A DNA stretch of 64,000 nucleotides from Streptosporangium album (GCF_014203795.1 NZ_JACHJU010000005.1:1-64000); one strand, 5' to 3'; counted from the stretch's first letter, positions 8,348 through 18,167 are shown. Numbers and translations: made by a program. Notes: a model not told the origin generated them from the sequence alone.

Positions 8348-8962
8348 TTCTTTTCCCCCAAGCCACGTGTTTATCAGGAAGCTCAGCATTTTAGGGGTGT
8401 TTCGGGCACTGTGGTGCCGGGTTCCGGTCCGGCGGCCACATGATCTTCGGTGGAGCCGGCACGGTACCGCCAAGGCCGGGCCGGCTCCGTCGGTGAGCTG
8501 ACGGCGACGGACCGCGGCGTGGGCGCGGGGGAGCGACGTCGGCCTCACCGCCGTAAAGGGATGCGTCGAACTTGCATATCAAGTAATTTTCCGGGCCTAA
8601 TGGTGCCGCCCACGGTAAATGGCTATTTAAATGGCACGCAAGCCGTTGCGGGTCGGCAAAAGTTGATAACTTTTAGATAACGCTTGACTATTGCCGGCCT
8701 GTGCCGCCTGTGGAAAGTTGTATGACGGTCACTGGAACAAATGGAGCACCGCCCGAGGCAATCCGGCCTGAGGGCGGTCGCCGATAATCGCCGAATCGAA
8801 TATCGGCGCCGATGAATCGCGTCCCGCACATCCTGACCGTCTCGTTGTTTCCGGTCGACCGCGGGGCTCTGTCCGGCTCCCGCCCATCAGGATTCTTGGC
8901 CTGGAGCCAGAGTGATGTCATCACCCAGTGGATCCCCGTGTCCTCAAGCCCTCGCGGGCGGC
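8348..8962. other. Intergenic stretch with an AT-rich island
   Basis: No convincing gene was found. Bases about 8570-8720 are clearly AT-richer than the surroundings. They hold a small inverted repeat at 8658-8674 (AAAAGTT-GAT-AACTTTT) and a TATTTAAAT core near 8622-8632. This could be promoter or nucleoid-protein DNA. No specific site is recognised. Confidence 0.4.
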
Positions 8963-9484
8963 ATGCGCGGAAGGCTGCGCCGTGCGGCCAGGGTGGCGCT
9001 GGCGGCCGCGGTGGCGCTGTCGCTGGTGGCCGCGGGGTCCGCCCGCTCCGGTCGAGACGGCTCCGCCGCCCGTGCGAGCACGCCCGTCTCCGAGGTGTCC
9101 CGGGCGGCGGAGCCGTCCGCACCGCCCGGTAAGGCGCGGTGCACGGGTGCTCCATCGGCCGATCACTGGTCGGCCGCGGCCTCCGGCGAGGAGCTCCGCG
9201 CTTTCGAGGACGTCTCTCCTGATGACGTGGACGGCCTTTCGGGTGCCGAGATACGCGGTTTCTCTCATCCGGCGCCGGATGCCACCGTCGCTTTCCATCC
9301 GCTCAGGCCATCTCAGACAAGTCCGAAAGCGGGCACGGCCCGTGGTCCGCCGATGCGTACCGAACGCCTTTTTTCCGGCGTTTCCCATCCGCACCGCCTC
9401 TGGCCGGATTCGGCCGGAGTGGACCATTCCAGCCCCTGTGAGGATCCCGCTGATGTCCGAACCGAGCGAACCGAACGCTTATGA
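8963..9484 (+). CDS. Hypothetical small secreted protein (uncertain)
   Basis: From the ATG at 8963 the frame gives 173 residues starting MRGRLRRAARVALAAA. This looks like a Sec signal: an Arg-rich n-region, an Ala/Val/Leu core to VALSLVAAG, then a small-residue cleavage region. The mature part has no recognised domain and is low in complexity. The ribosome-binding site is weak, and high-GC sequence easily yields open frames, so the gene may not be real. It precedes the dabA operon on the same strand by 200 bp. Confidence 0.3.
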   Translation: MRGRLRRAARVALAAAVALSLVAAGSARSGRDGSAARASTPVSEVSRAAEPSAPPGKARCTGAPSADHWSAAASGEELRAFEDVSPDDVDGLSGAEIRGFSHPAPDATVAFHPLRPSQTSPKAGTARGPPMRTERLFSGVSHPHRLWPDSAGVDHSSPCEDPADVRTERTERL

Positions 9485-9685
9485 CGGCTTATCGACCACA
9501 CGTTTCCGCGTTTTTCTGAAAGCCGATGTCACATCCGGATCCCCGGTCTGTCCGATCGCTCTCCCGCTCTGCCGGGGAACCGTGCCGGCCGGTGGATTCC
9601 AGCCGGCCGGCGGTGCCCAGACGGCGATCATCGGCGGCACGCCGGCCTCCCCCCACCCGCACGCCACCCGGCGGAGGGGGCGGGC

Positions 9686-12600
9686 ATGACCCCCGTGAAC
9701 ACGGTCGCGCGACGGCCGGACCAGGACCGGTGCGCGGATATACCCGACCTGGTGGAGCGGGCGGCGCGGCTGCTGCCCGAGCAGGCGCCCCTGCAGACGT
9801 TCGTCCACCACAACACCCTGCACGCGTTCGAACACCTCCCCTTCGACGACGCCGTCGTCGGCGCGGCGCGGCTGTTCGGTGCCGAGCCCTTCCCGAGCGA
9901 GGCCGCCTTCTCCGCCTTCCTCGACTCGGGGCGGATCCGGCCGGAGGATCTCGAGGCGGTCACCGAACCGGTGGGCGACGGCGGCGACGTCCCTCTCGTG
10001 CCGGGCGGCCCGACACTCCGCCGGTTCCACGCTCTCCGGCTCCAGCATCTGTTCGAGGTTCCACGAGGCCCCGCGCTGAGCTGGCTGCTCCACGAGACGG
10101 ACCAGCGGGCCCGGTTCGCCGCCCGCCTCGGCGCGCGGCGCCGTACCGAGCTGCTGGAGCAGGCGCGGCGCGACTGGGCCGGGCCGGTGTCGCCCGAACC
10201 GGATGCGCGGGCCCTCCAGGGGCAGTTGCTGGGCCGGCTCTGGGACAGGCTGCAGCGAGCGGTGCCGCGCGTCCGGGACACCGGGCACCCGCCGCCGCGC
10301 CCCCGTGACCGGATCCTCGCCGTCACCGCCGCCGACACCGACGAACTCGTCCACCCGCTGCTGATCCGGCTCTCGGCGGCGTTCCTGGACCAGGGGATCG
10401 CCTACTGGCCGATGCCGGAGCGGGAGAGAGGGTTCCTGCGCGCCTTCCGGCGGCTCTACGGCCGGGCCGGTGGCCCGCCTGACCGGTTCCTCCGCGGCCT
10501 GGCCCCCGAACTGAGGCGTCAGGAGGCCGAGTCCTGGACGGCCGAGCGGACCGTCGCGTGGGCCCTCACGGAGCTGGCCGTGCCCGGACGTGACCGGGCG
10601 GCCGCCATCCAGGCGACCCTGCTGTCGCTCCGCGGCTGGGCGGGCATGATGCGCCAGTTCGAGCAGCGGCCCGACCGCGCGCCGGTCGAGGCCCGTCCGG
10701 CCCGGCTGATCGACTACCTGGCCGTACAGCTCACCCTCGACCTGTACGCGGCCCGGTACACGGTGGCGGAGCACCTCGGCGGTCATGCCAAGGTCGCAGA
10801 CCTCGTCCGGCCCCTGTGCCCGGACGGGGAACCGGCCGCCCCGGCCCGGCCCGACCTGGAACTGGTGTACGAGGCGTTCGTCCTGGCCCAGGTGATGCCG
10901 GTCGACACAGCGGTGTTCGCCGACGCCGGGCACGCGACCGCCTGGCTGGCGGCGGTGATGTCCTGCGACGCCCTCGAACGGCGCCGCCTGCTGCACCTGG
11001 CCTACGAGCGGCGCCACCGGGTCGGGGTGCTCGACGCTCTCGCCGCGCACCAGCGGGTCGCACCGTGGCCGACCCCGCGCCCCCTGTTCCAGGCGGTGTT
11101 CTGCATCGACGAGCGGGAGGAGTCTCTCCGCCGGCACCTGGAGGAGCACGATCCGCGGGCCGAGACCTTCGGATGCGCCGGTTTCTTCGGAGTCGCCATG
11201 ACCTACCAGGGGCTGGACGAGGTACGCGCGCGTCCCCTGTGCCCGGTCGGCGTCACCCCCCGGCACCTGGTCGTGGAGGAGCCGGTGAGTACGGCCCGGC
11301 CCGGCCCGCGCACGGTGTCACACCGCAGGGGCGCCTGGAGCCGGCTGGTCGCGGTGGGCAGCAGGACCCTCGTGCGCGCAAGCGTGCTCACCCTGGGTCT
11401 GGGGCTCGCCTACGTCGTCGTCCTGGCCGGTCGATGTCTCCTGCCCCTGGCGTTCCACCGCTGGTCCCGGCGCTTCGGCCACGGCGCCGCCGCCCGCCCC
11501 GTCACCCGGCTGGCCATCGAACGGGTTCCGGCCGCGGAGCACGGTGACGGCCCGCTCCGGGGATACTCCGTACCGGAGATGGCCGACCTGGTGTCGGCCG
11601 TCCTGCGGACCGCGGGACTCGCCCGGAGCCTCTGCCCCCTGGTGCTGGTCGTCGGCCACGGTTCGTCCAGCCTCAACAACCCGCACGAGTCGGCGCACGA
11701 CTGCGGCGCCACCGGCGGTGGGCGCGGTGGCCCGAACGCGCGCGCCTTCGCCGCCATGGCCAACCACCCGGGGGTGCGCGCGAGCCTCCGCGGCCAGGGG
11801 GTCGACATCCCCGAAAACACCTGGTTCCTGGGCGCCTACCACGACACCTGCGACGACTCGATGACCTACTACGACGACGACCTGACACCCGAGCGGTGCC
11901 GTCCGGCGATGGAGCGGGCGAAAGCGGCCATGGCCGCCGCCTGTGTCCTGGCCGCGCACGAGCGGTGCCGCCGGTTCGAGGCCGCCCCCTCGGGCCTTCG
12001 GCCCGGTCGCGCTCTCACCCATGTCGCGACCCGTACCGTCGACCTCGGCCAGCCCCGGCCCGAGTACGGCCACGCCACGAACGCGGCGTGCGTGGTGGGA
12101 CGGCGCTCGCGGACCCGAGGGCTCTTCCTCGACCGGCGCGCCTTCCTCGTCTCCTACGATCCGGTCGGCGATCCCGAGGGCGACCTCCTGGCCGGTCTGC
12201 TCCTCGCGGTCGGACCGGTGTGCGCCGGCATCAACCTTGAGTACTACTTCAGCCACGTGGATCCGGTCGGCTACGGATGCGGGACGAAGCTCCCGCACAA
12301 CATCGCGGGACTCCTCGGCGTGATGGACGGGCACGCCTCCGATCTGCGGACCGGGCTGCCCTGGCAGATGGTCGAGATCCACGAGCCGGTGCGGCTGCTG
12401 CTGGTCGTCGAGGCGGAACCGGAGCGCCTGACGGCGATCCTGCGCGCGCATTCCGGTCTGAACCGGCTCGTGGTGAACGGCTGGATCCAGCTCGTGGCGT
12501 GGAACCCCGGCTCCGGCGCGATGCACCTGTTCCGCCACGACGCGTTCCGGCCCTACATCCCGGAGACCACCGGCTTCCCGGCCGTGGACCGCTCCGCGCA

Positions 12601-12697
12601 GTTCTACGCCGGCAGGCGTGGGCATCTGGGCTGCGCGCACGTGGTGGCCGCCTCCGAGACGGCGGCTCCCGCGGCGCGGATCCAGGGGCGGGCGTGA
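9686..12697 (+). CDS. dabA: DabA-type inorganic carbon transporter subunit (DUF2309/UPF0753)
   Basis: The 1003-residue protein opens with the family marker FVHHNTLHAFEHLPF (residues about 37-51). The zinc-site residues of characterised DabA are all present: Cys473 and Asp475 in FCIDERE, His658 in VVGHGSSSLNNP and Cys673 in AHDCGA. The His-to-Cys spacing of 15 equals that in Halothiobacillus DabA2 (His524, Cys539). DabA resembles a beta-carbonic anhydrase and, with the DabB membrane protein, accumulates bicarbonate using a cation gradient. A short hydrophobic stretch occurs near residues 560-585. The start has a GGAGGGGGCGG site. Its stop overlaps the next start by 4 bp (GTGA), implying translational coupling. 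Confidence 0.9.
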   Translation: MTPVNTVARRPDQDRCADIPDLVERAARLLPEQAPLQTFVHHNTLHAFEHLPFDDAVVGAARLFGAEPFPSEAAFSAFLDSGRIRPEDLEAVTEPVGDGGDVPLVPGGPTLRRFHALRLQHLFEVPRGPALSWLLHETDQRARFAARLGARRRTELLEQARRDWAGPVSPEPDARALQGQLLGRLWDRLQRAVPRVRDTGHPPPRPRDRILAVTAADTDELVHPLLIRLSAAFLDQGIAYWPMPERERGFLRAFRRLYGRAGGPPDRFLRGLAPELRRQEAESWTAERTVAWALTELAVPGRDRAAAIQATLLSLRGWAGMMRQFEQRPDRAPVEARPARLIDYLAVQLTLDLYAARYTVAEHLGGHAKVADLVRPLCPDGEPAAPARPDLELVYEAFVLAQVMPVDTAVFADAGHATAWLAAVMSCDALERRRLLHLAYERRHRVGVLDALAAHQRVAPWPTPRPLFQAVFCIDEREESLRRHLEEHDPRAETFGCAGFFGVAMTYQGLDEVRARPLCPVGVTPRHLVVEEPVSTARPGPRTVSHRRGAWSRLVAVGSRTLVRASVLTLGLGLAYVVVLAGRCLLPLAFHRWSRRFGHGAAARPVTRLAIERVPAAEHGDGPLRGYSVPEMADLVSAVLRTAGLARSLCPLVLVVGHGSSSLNNPHESAHDCGATGGGRGGPNARAFAAMANHPGVRASLRGQGVDIPENTWFLGAYHDTCDDSMTYYDDDLTPERCRPAMERAKAAMAAACVLAAHERCRRFEAAPSGLRPGRALTHVATRTVDLGQPRPEYGHATNAACVVGRRSRTRGLFLDRRAFLVSYDPVGDPEGDLLAGLLLAVGPVCAGINLEYYFSHVDPVGYGCGTKLPHNIAGLLGVMDGHASDLRTGLPWQMVEIHEPVRLLLVVEAEPERLTAILRAHSGLNRLVVNGWIQLVAWNPGSGAMHLFRHDAFRPYIPETTGFPAVDRSAQFYAGRRGHLGCAHVVAASETAAPAARIQGRA

Positions 12698-14118
12698 GCG
12701 ACGTGATGCAGCGATATCTGCTGATGTCGATCGCCGGGCTGCCCCTCGGCGCGTCCGCGGTCCTCGCGCTCCTCGCGTGGTGGGGCCGGAGACGGGCCGA
12801 GCGGATCATCTCGACGGTCGTCACGCTGGCCTTCGCGTCCGCGACGGTGTCCGCCCTCGTGCTCGCCGGGATCACCGCGGGCCACGGTGAGCGGGACCTG
12901 ACGGTGTCCCTGGGCACCTGGTTCGGCGCGGGGGAGTGCGCGTTTCCCCTGCTGCTCGTGGGTGACCGGCTCTCGCTGCCCTTCGCCGCCGTCACCGCTC
13001 TGCTGACGTGCCTCGTCGGAGTCTTCTCCCGGCGCTACCTGCACAGGGAACCGGGATACCTCCGGTTCTTCATGCTCCTGGCCCTGTTCGGCGCGGGCGT
13101 CGAGATCGTCACGCTGGCCGGTGCGCTGGAGCTCGCCTTCGCGGGATGGGAACTGGCCGGCCTGGCCTCGGCGCTGCTGATCGCGTTCTTCCACGAGCGG
13201 AGAAGACCCGTGGAGCACGCGTTGCGCGCGTTCCTGACCTACCGGGCATGCGACGTGGGGCTGCCGGTCGCCGTCGTGTGGCTGCACCACACCACCGGCG
13301 GCTCCACCGTCACCGGAGTCGCGGCCGGCGGCGGATGGGCGGGGTTCGCGGTGCCGGCCGCCGCCGGGGACGCGGTCCTTGCCGGGCTCGCACTGCTGTG
13401 GGCGTCGATGGGCAAGTCCGCGCAGGTGCCCCTCGGTGGATGGCTGCCCCGTGCCATGGAGGGGCCCACTCCGTCGAGCGCCGTCTTCTACGGGGCGATC
13501 TCCGTCAGCCTGGGGCCGTATCTGCTGCTGCGCACGGAGTCGGTCTGGGCGCAGGCGTCGACGGTGCGGATCGCGATCGTCGTCGTCGGCGCGCTGACCG
13601 CCCTCCACGCCACCCTGGTCGGACGCGTCCAGACGGACGCCAAGAGCGCGCTGGCCTACGCCTCGATGACCCAGATCGGCGTGATCATGGTCGAGGTCGG
13701 GCTCGGTCTGCGCTGTCTCGCGCTGGTCCACCTGGTCGCGCACGCCGTGTCGCGCAGCGCCCAGATCCTGCGGTCGCCGAGCCTGATCCACGATCACCGT
13801 CACCTGGAGCAGGTGACGCGCCGGCCGTTGCCTCCCACCGGGACGCACCTGGGCCGTCTGCTCCCCGGGCCGGCACAGGCGTGGCTGTACCGGTATGCCC
13901 TGGAACGGGGCTACCTCGACGCGTGGCTGAGTGATCACGCGGCAGGCGGGCTGGTACGCCTGATCCGGCGGGCGGACTCGCTGGACGACCACTGGGCGGG
14001 GTGGCTGAGCACCGGATGGGTTCCAGTGCGCCGTACCGGCGTCGCGGATCGGCGGGGGCCCGTGACCGCCGCGCGGGGGGGACCGCCGGCCACGGAGCGT
14101 GGAGGGCCGAAGCCATGA
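12694..14118 (+). CDS. dabB: DabB-type NuoL-like proton-conducting membrane subunit
   Basis: The GTG at 12694 overlaps the dabA stop (GTGA) and gives about 474 residues with some 12 hydrophobic segments. It belongs to the proton-translocating antiporter-like family: Glu in the TM5-like WELAGLASALLIAF, Lys in GKSAQVPLGGWLPRAMEG, and TDAKSALAYASMTQIG. The C-terminal YALERGYLDAWL block matches DabB/NuoL tails. The late lysine helix of NuoL is replaced by AHAVSRSAQILRSPS, as in DabB-like proteins. It should couple cation flow to DabA. The stop overlaps the next ATG (ATGA). Confidence 0.85.
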   Translation: MSDVMQRYLLMSIAGLPLGASAVLALLAWWGRRRAERIISTVVTLAFASATVSALVLAGITAGHGERDLTVSLGTWFGAGECAFPLLLVGDRLSLPFAAVTALLTCLVGVFSRRYLHREPGYLRFFMLLALFGAGVEIVTLAGALELAFAGWELAGLASALLIAFFHERRRPVEHALRAFLTYRACDVGLPVAVVWLHHTTGGSTVTGVAAGGGWAGFAVPAAAGDAVLAGLALLWASMGKSAQVPLGGWLPRAMEGPTPSSAVFYGAISVSLGPYLLLRTESVWAQASTVRIAIVVVGALTALHATLVGRVQTDAKSALAYASMTQIGVIMVEVGLGLRCLALVHLVAHAVSRSAQILRSPSLIHDHRHLEQVTRRPLPPTGTHLGRLLPGPAQAWLYRYALERGYLDAWLSDHAAGGLVRLIRRADSLDDHWAGWLSTGWVPVRRTGVADRRGPVTAARGGPPATERGGPKP

Positions 14119-15476
14119 TCGCACTGGTCCCCCTGCTGGTGGCGGGTCTTCTCCTGGCCGGGTCCTCCACCGTCACGCGGATCGCCGATGGGCGTCTCGC
14201 GCGCCGTGCCGCGGTGTCCTTCGCCGCGGCCGCCACGGCGCTGTCGATCGTGCTGCCTCTTGTCTGCAGATATGCCCCGTTCGCCGGGGCGCGGACGGCG
14301 GACCTGGTCATGGTGGCCCTACCGGACGGCGCCGCCCGGCCCGTGGCCACCGTGACCTGCGTGGTCGGCCTGCTGGTGGTCGCGATGAGCCCGATCGCCT
14401 CCCACCCACCGGCGACCCTGGCCGGGATATTACGGCTGCTGGCGATCTCGTCCGGGTCCGTGGTCGTCCGGGACGGGGGAGTGGCCGCGGTGCTGTGGGC
14501 GCTGTCCGCCTGGCTCGTCTGGGCCGAACTGCGCCGCCGCGACAGCGGCGACGGGCTCGATCGCCTGTTCGCCATGTATCACGTGCCCAGCGTCCTGTTC
14601 TTCGGCGTGGGTACCGCGCTGACGGCGGCCGGGTCACCGGAGACCGGAACGGCCCTCGTCGTCCTCGGGACCGTGATCCGGTCCGCGGTCATACCCGTGC
14701 ACGGCTGGTATCCCAGGTTCGTGGAGCGGGCTCCGCTGGGGGTGGTGGTCGCCTTCGGCGCCGCGCCCCTCGGCGTGCTCACCCAGCTTGAGCTGCTGTC
14801 GGCACGGTCACCGGGTGCGCTCGCGCACGAGGTCGCCCTGATCGGTGGTCTGACCGCCGTCGCGGCGGCGGTGTTCGGGGTCGTGCAGAACAGCGCCAGA
14901 CGGGCACTGGCCTTCCTGGCCATGAGCCAGAGCGGACTGATCGCGTTCGGGCTCGGCAACGGCTCGCCGGTCGCGGTGTCCGGGGCGGTGCTGACCTGGC
15001 AGGCGTCGGCGCTCGCCCTGTCGGGGACCGCCATGGCCCTCGCCGCGCTGGAGGCGCGGAGAGGCACGCTGTCCCTGGCGGCGCCCGGCGGGAACTTCGC
15101 CCGGACCCCGCGGCTGGCCGCTGCCTTCCTGCTGTGCGGGCTTGCCGCGGTCGGGTTCCCGCCGTCGCTCGGATTCGCCGGCGGGCATCTGCTCGTCCAC
15201 GGCTCGGCAGGCGAGTTCCCGCTGCTGTGGCCCGCGCTGATCGGGGCCGTCGGTGTCAACGGGATGACGGTGATGCGGTCCTTCTTCGCCCTGTTCACGG
15301 GGAGCCGCGTCCATCGCGGAGAGCGTGATCTCCGCCCTCTCGAAGCGTGCGCCCTCATGGTCGTCGTTACCGCGCTGCTGCTCGGCGCCGTTCTCCCGGT
15401 GATCCCCGTGCCCCACGTACCGGCGGCGGGTTCTGAGCGGTCGGATCGGAGAACGGCTCAACCGGTTGATCCGTGA
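14115..15476 (+). CDS. Second NuoM/NuoL-like membrane subunit of the dab operon (3-prime end altered)
   Basis: The ATG at 14115 overlaps the dabB stop by 4 bp. The product is about 453 residues with a dozen hydrophobic helices (MIALVPLLVAGLLLAGS at the start). It is divergent from the first subunit but keeps antiporter-like landmarks: VIPVHGWYPRFVERAPLG at the lysine/His helix and NSARRALAFLAMSQSGL. A dab operon usually has one such subunit, so this one may be a third component or an auxiliary ion path. From about 15431 the reading runs into IS605 sequence, so the last 15 or so residues (SERSDRRTAQPVDP) are probably not native. Confidence 0.75.
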   Translation: MIALVPLLVAGLLLAGSSTVTRIADGRLARRAAVSFAAAATALSIVLPLVCRYAPFAGARTADLVMVALPDGAARPVATVTCVVGLLVVAMSPIASHPPATLAGILRLLAISSGSVVVRDGGVAAVLWALSAWLVWAELRRRDSGDGLDRLFAMYHVPSVLFFGVGTALTAAGSPETGTALVVLGTVIRSAVIPVHGWYPRFVERAPLGVVVAFGAAPLGVLTQLELLSARSPGALAHEVALIGGLTAVAAAVFGVVQNSARRALAFLAMSQSGLIAFGLGNGSPVAVSGAVLTWQASALALSGTAMALAALEARRGTLSLAAPGGNFARTPRLAAAFLLCGLAAVGFPPSLGFAGGHLLVHGSAGEFPLLWPALIGAVGVNGMTVMRSFFALFTGSRVHRGERDLRPLEACALMVVVTALLLGAVLPVIPVPHVPAAGSERSDRRTAQPVDP

Positions 15477-16008
15477 GGCGATCGAGGAGAAGGGGGCGTA
15501 GCCGGCGGAGCTCGACGTCATGCCCGACCACGTTCACCCACTGGTCGAGGTGGACCCCCGGTTCGGGATCCACAAGCCGGTCAAGGCCACCGAAGGCCGT
15601 ACCGAACCGGTCCATCTTGGACAAGGGCTGGCACCGGATCGAGCTGGCCACCCGTAGCAGGGCCCGGTACACGGGCACCTGCGTGATCACTGTCAACCCG
15701 GCGTACGCGAGTCAGACGTGTAACGTGTGCAAGGTGGTGGATCGGAAGTCCCGCGAGAGCCAAGCGGTCTTCCGGTGCACCTCTTGCGGCCACACCGAAC
15801 ACGCCGACGTGAACGCCGCCAAGGACGTACTCACCGCCGGGAGGGCGGAGTTCGCACAGCCCAGACAGGGTGTGCGGGCTGGGGCGCGCAAACCACGCAA
15901 CCGCGTGGGCCGGAAGGCCAACCGCCAAGCAACAGCAGCGCAGACCACCGCAACAGTGGCGTCTGGGCTGGCTGGAATCCCCCGGCTTTAGCCGTGGGGA
16001 GCGCTTCA
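15431..16008 (+). mobile_element. IS200/IS605 relic: tnpA fragment joined to tnpB C-terminus
   Basis: In one frame, 15431-15590 reads GRIGERLNRLIREAIEEKGA, a TAG stop, then PAELDVMPDHVHPLVEVDP and FGIHKPVK. This is an IS200 TnpA piece with the HUH motif (DHVHPLV) but an internal stop. It runs directly into a TnpB C-terminus: DKGWHRIELATRSRA, CVITVNPAYASQTC, CNVCK, a CTSCG zinc ribbon and HADVNAAKD. The tnpB-frame stop is at 15989. The IS605-type right-end hairpin (TCCCCCGGC-TTTA-GCCGTGGGGA) follows at about 15977-16001. The middle of the element is lost. It replaces the end of the dab operon's last gene. Confidence 0.8.
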
Positions 16009-16045
16009 AGTGTTCATAGACATACCGTTGATCGTGGAGGTACCC

Positions 16046-16444
16046 GTGGGAAAACTGAACGAAGACGCCAAGGAACTGCTCAACCAGCCGGTTCACGCCT
16101 GGGTGACGACCGTCCGGCCTGACGGCTCGCTGCACAGCACCGTCGTCTGGGTGGACGTCGACGGAGACGACGTCGTCTTCAACACGGCCGTCGGCCGCGC
16201 CAAGGAGCGCCATCTGCGCAACGACCCCCGCGTGTCGGTGAGCGTCCTGGACCCCAAGGACGCCTTCCACCTGGTCAGCGTCTCCGGCACCGCGGAGTTG
16301 GAGCTGGAGGGCGCCGACACGGTCATCGACCGCCTCGCGCACAAATACCTCGGGGTGGACAGCTACCCCTACCGGCAGCCGGGCGAGCAGCGCATCACGG
16401 TGCGGATCCGCCCCGACCAGGTGATCTACAACGCGGGCGGCTGA
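16046..16444 (+). CDS. PPOX-class F420-dependent oxidoreductase-like split barrel protein
   Basis: GTG 16046 has GGAGG five bases upstream, giving 132 residues. The protein has the split beta-barrel pattern VHAWVTTVRPDGSLHSTVVW, then DVVFNTAVGRAKERHLRND and PRVSVSVLDPKD. Actinobacterial members bind F420 or FMN and reduce small molecules, or act on tetrapyrroles and biliverdin. The natural substrate is unknown. A hairpin follows the stop, so it may be transcribed alone. Confidence 0.85.
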   Translation: MGKLNEDAKELLNQPVHAWVTTVRPDGSLHSTVVWVDVDGDDVVFNTAVGRAKERHLRNDPRVSVSVLDPKDAFHLVSVSGTAELELEGADTVIDRLAHKYLGVDSYPYRQPGEQRITVRIRPDQVIYNAGG

Positions 16445-16461
16445 ACGACCGCCCGGCAGCG

Positions 16462-16495
16462 CGGATCCGGCGGAGGCGCCCCCTCGCCGGATCCG
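16462..16495. terminator. Hairpin after the split-barrel gene
   Basis: An 11-bp inverted repeat (CGGATCCGGCG and its complement) around a 12-nt loop lies 17 bp after the stop at 16444. There is no clear T-run, as is common in actinomycetes. A terminator role is probable but not shown. Confidence 0.45.
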
Positions 16496-16555
16496 GCGCA
16501 CGGCTACCATGTCGCCCGGTACCAGGCACGACAGGACATCGGGGGGACGCGAGCG

Positions 16556-16945
16556 GTGAAGGATCTCGGAGAAGGGTTCCACGCGTTCTGGCGGGAGCGC
16601 CACCTGGCCACGCTCACCACGGTGCGGGCCGACGGCACACCGCACGTCGTCCCGGTGGGGGTGACGCTGGACGCCGGCTCCGGGACCGCCCGGGTGATCA
16701 CCTCGGGCGGTTCGAACAAGGTGCGGCTGGTGCGCGCCGCCGGGCAGGAGGGCGCCGCGGTCGCCGTCTGCCAGGTGGACGGGCGACGCTGGTCGACCCT
16801 GGAGGGGCGCGCGGTGATCCGCGAGGACCCCGGGTCGGTCGCCGACGCCGAACGCCGCTATGCCGAGCGTTACCGGCAGCCCCGCGAGAACCCGGCCCGC
16901 GTCGTGATCGAGATCCGCGTCACCCGCGTGCTCGGCAATGTCTGA
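16556..16945 (+). CDS. Split-barrel PPOX/F420-binding family protein (second)
   Basis: The GTG start at 16556 gives 129 residues. The pattern is [29 protein letters not shown], then [17 protein letters not shown], the TIGR03618-like F420/FMN split barrel. It differs from the protein encoded at 16046, so this is not a recent duplicate. Its end overlaps cobL by 8 bp, which suggests cotranscription with the cobalamin genes. A role in corrin chemistry is unproven. The start has no strong Shine-Dalgarno sequence (GGGGGGACGCGAGCG is the best). Confidence 0.8.
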   Translation: MKDLGEGFHAFWRERHLATLTTVRADGTPHVVPVGVTLDAGSGTARVITSGGSNKVRLVRAAGQEGAAVAVCQVDGRRWSTLEGRAVIREDPGSVADAERRYAERYRQPRENPARVVIEIRVTRVLGNV

Positions 16946-18167
16946 CCCCGTCACGGTCGTCGGCGTCGGAGCCGACGGCTGGGCGGGCCTGTCGGCGGCG
17001 GCGCGGCGTGAGCTGCGCGCCGCGCAGGTCCTGATGGGCAGCGCCCGGCAGCTCGCCCTGGTCCCCGAGCCGGCCGCCGAACGCGTGGTCTGGCCCTCTC
17101 CCCTGCTCGCCGCCCTTCCCGCGTTGATCGCCTCCCACGAGGGCCGCCGGGTGTGCGTGCTGGCCAGTGGCGACCCCATGTTCCACGGCATCGGCACGAC
17201 GCTGGTCCGGCTGCTCGGACCGGACCGGGTCAGGGTGCTGCCCCACCCGTCGTCGGTCTCGCTGGCCTGCGCCAGGCTCGGCTGGGCAGCCGACCAGGTC
17301 GAGGTGGTCAGCGTGGTGACCCGGCCGGTCGAGTCGGTGCACACCGCCGTCCACGACGGCCGCCGGGTGCTGGTCCTCAGCGCCGACGGCCGCACCCCCG
17401 CCCGGATCGCCGCCCTGCTCGCCCGGCGCGGATACGGCGCGAGCCCGATGACCGTGCTGGAGCGGCTCGGCGGAGCAGAGGAGCGCACGGTCTCCGGCAC
17501 GGCGGAAGACTGGTCCCTGCCGGTGGCCCACGACCTCAACGTCGTCGCGGTGGAGTGCCGCGCCACCGCCGGGACCGCCGGGCTGCCATGCCTGCCCGGC
17601 CTGCCCGACGAGGCGTTCGAGCACGACGGCCAGCTCACCAAGAGGGAGGTGCGCGCCGTGACCCTGTCCCGTCTCGCGCCCGTCCCCGGCGAGCTGTTGT
17701 GGGACGTCGGCGCGGGAGCGGGCAGCGTCGCGATCGAGTGGATGCGCGGCCACCGGGCCAACCGGGCGGTCGCGGTGGAGAGCCACCCCGAGCGGGCCGC
17801 CCGGATCTCCCGCAACGCCACGGACCTGGGCGTGCCCGGACTGAACGTCGTGGCCGGCACGGCACCGGCCGCGCTCGCCGGGCTCGAACCACCCGACGCC
17901 GTCTTCGCCGGCGGCGGAGCCACCGTCCCCGGCGTGCTGGAGGGTTGCTGGGAGGCACTGCGTCCCGGCGGCAGGCTGGTCGCCAACGCGGTGACGGTGG
18001 AGTCGGAGGCCGTACTGGCCTCCTGGTACGGCCGGCTCGGCGGCGACCTGGTCCGGCTGGCGGTCAGCAGGGCGGCGCCGGTCGGCGGCTTCACCGGCTG
18101 GCGGCCCATGATGCCGGTGACGATCTGGACGGCGACCAAGCCTGTTCCCGTGGAGAGTGGACGATGA
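16938..18167 (+). CDS. cobL: Precorrin-6Y C5,15-methyltransferase (decarboxylating), CobL/CbiET
   Basis: The 409-residue bifunctional protein methylates C5 and C15 and decarboxylates the C12 acetate. The N-terminal CbiE domain (about 1-200) has [11 protein letters not shown] and [15 protein letters not shown], the GDP loop of tetrapyrrole methylases. The C-terminal CbiT domain (about 210-400) has [16 protein letters not shown] and the SAM motif [16 protein letters not shown]. Length matches CobL fusions. It overlaps the preceding split-barrel gene by 8 bp and cobM by 4 bp (ATGA). Confidence 0.93.
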   Translation: MSDPVTVVGVGADGWAGLSAAARRELRAAQVLMGSARQLALVPEPAAERVVWPSPLLAALPALIASHEGRRVCVLASGDPMFHGIGTTLVRLLGPDRVRVLPHPSSVSLACARLGWAADQVEVVSVVTRPVESVHTAVHDGRRVLVLSADGRTPARIAALLARRGYGASPMTVLERLGGAEERTVSGTAEDWSLPVAHDLNVVAVECRATAGTAGLPCLPGLPDEAFEHDGQLTKREVRAVTLSRLAPVPGELLWDVGAGAGSVAIEWMRGHRANRAVAVESHPERAARISRNATDLGVPGLNVVAGTAPAALAGLEPPDAVFAGGGATVPGVLEGCWEALRPGGRLVANAVTVESEAVLASWYGRLGGDLVRLAVSRAAPVGGFTGWRPMMPVTIWTATKPVPVESGR

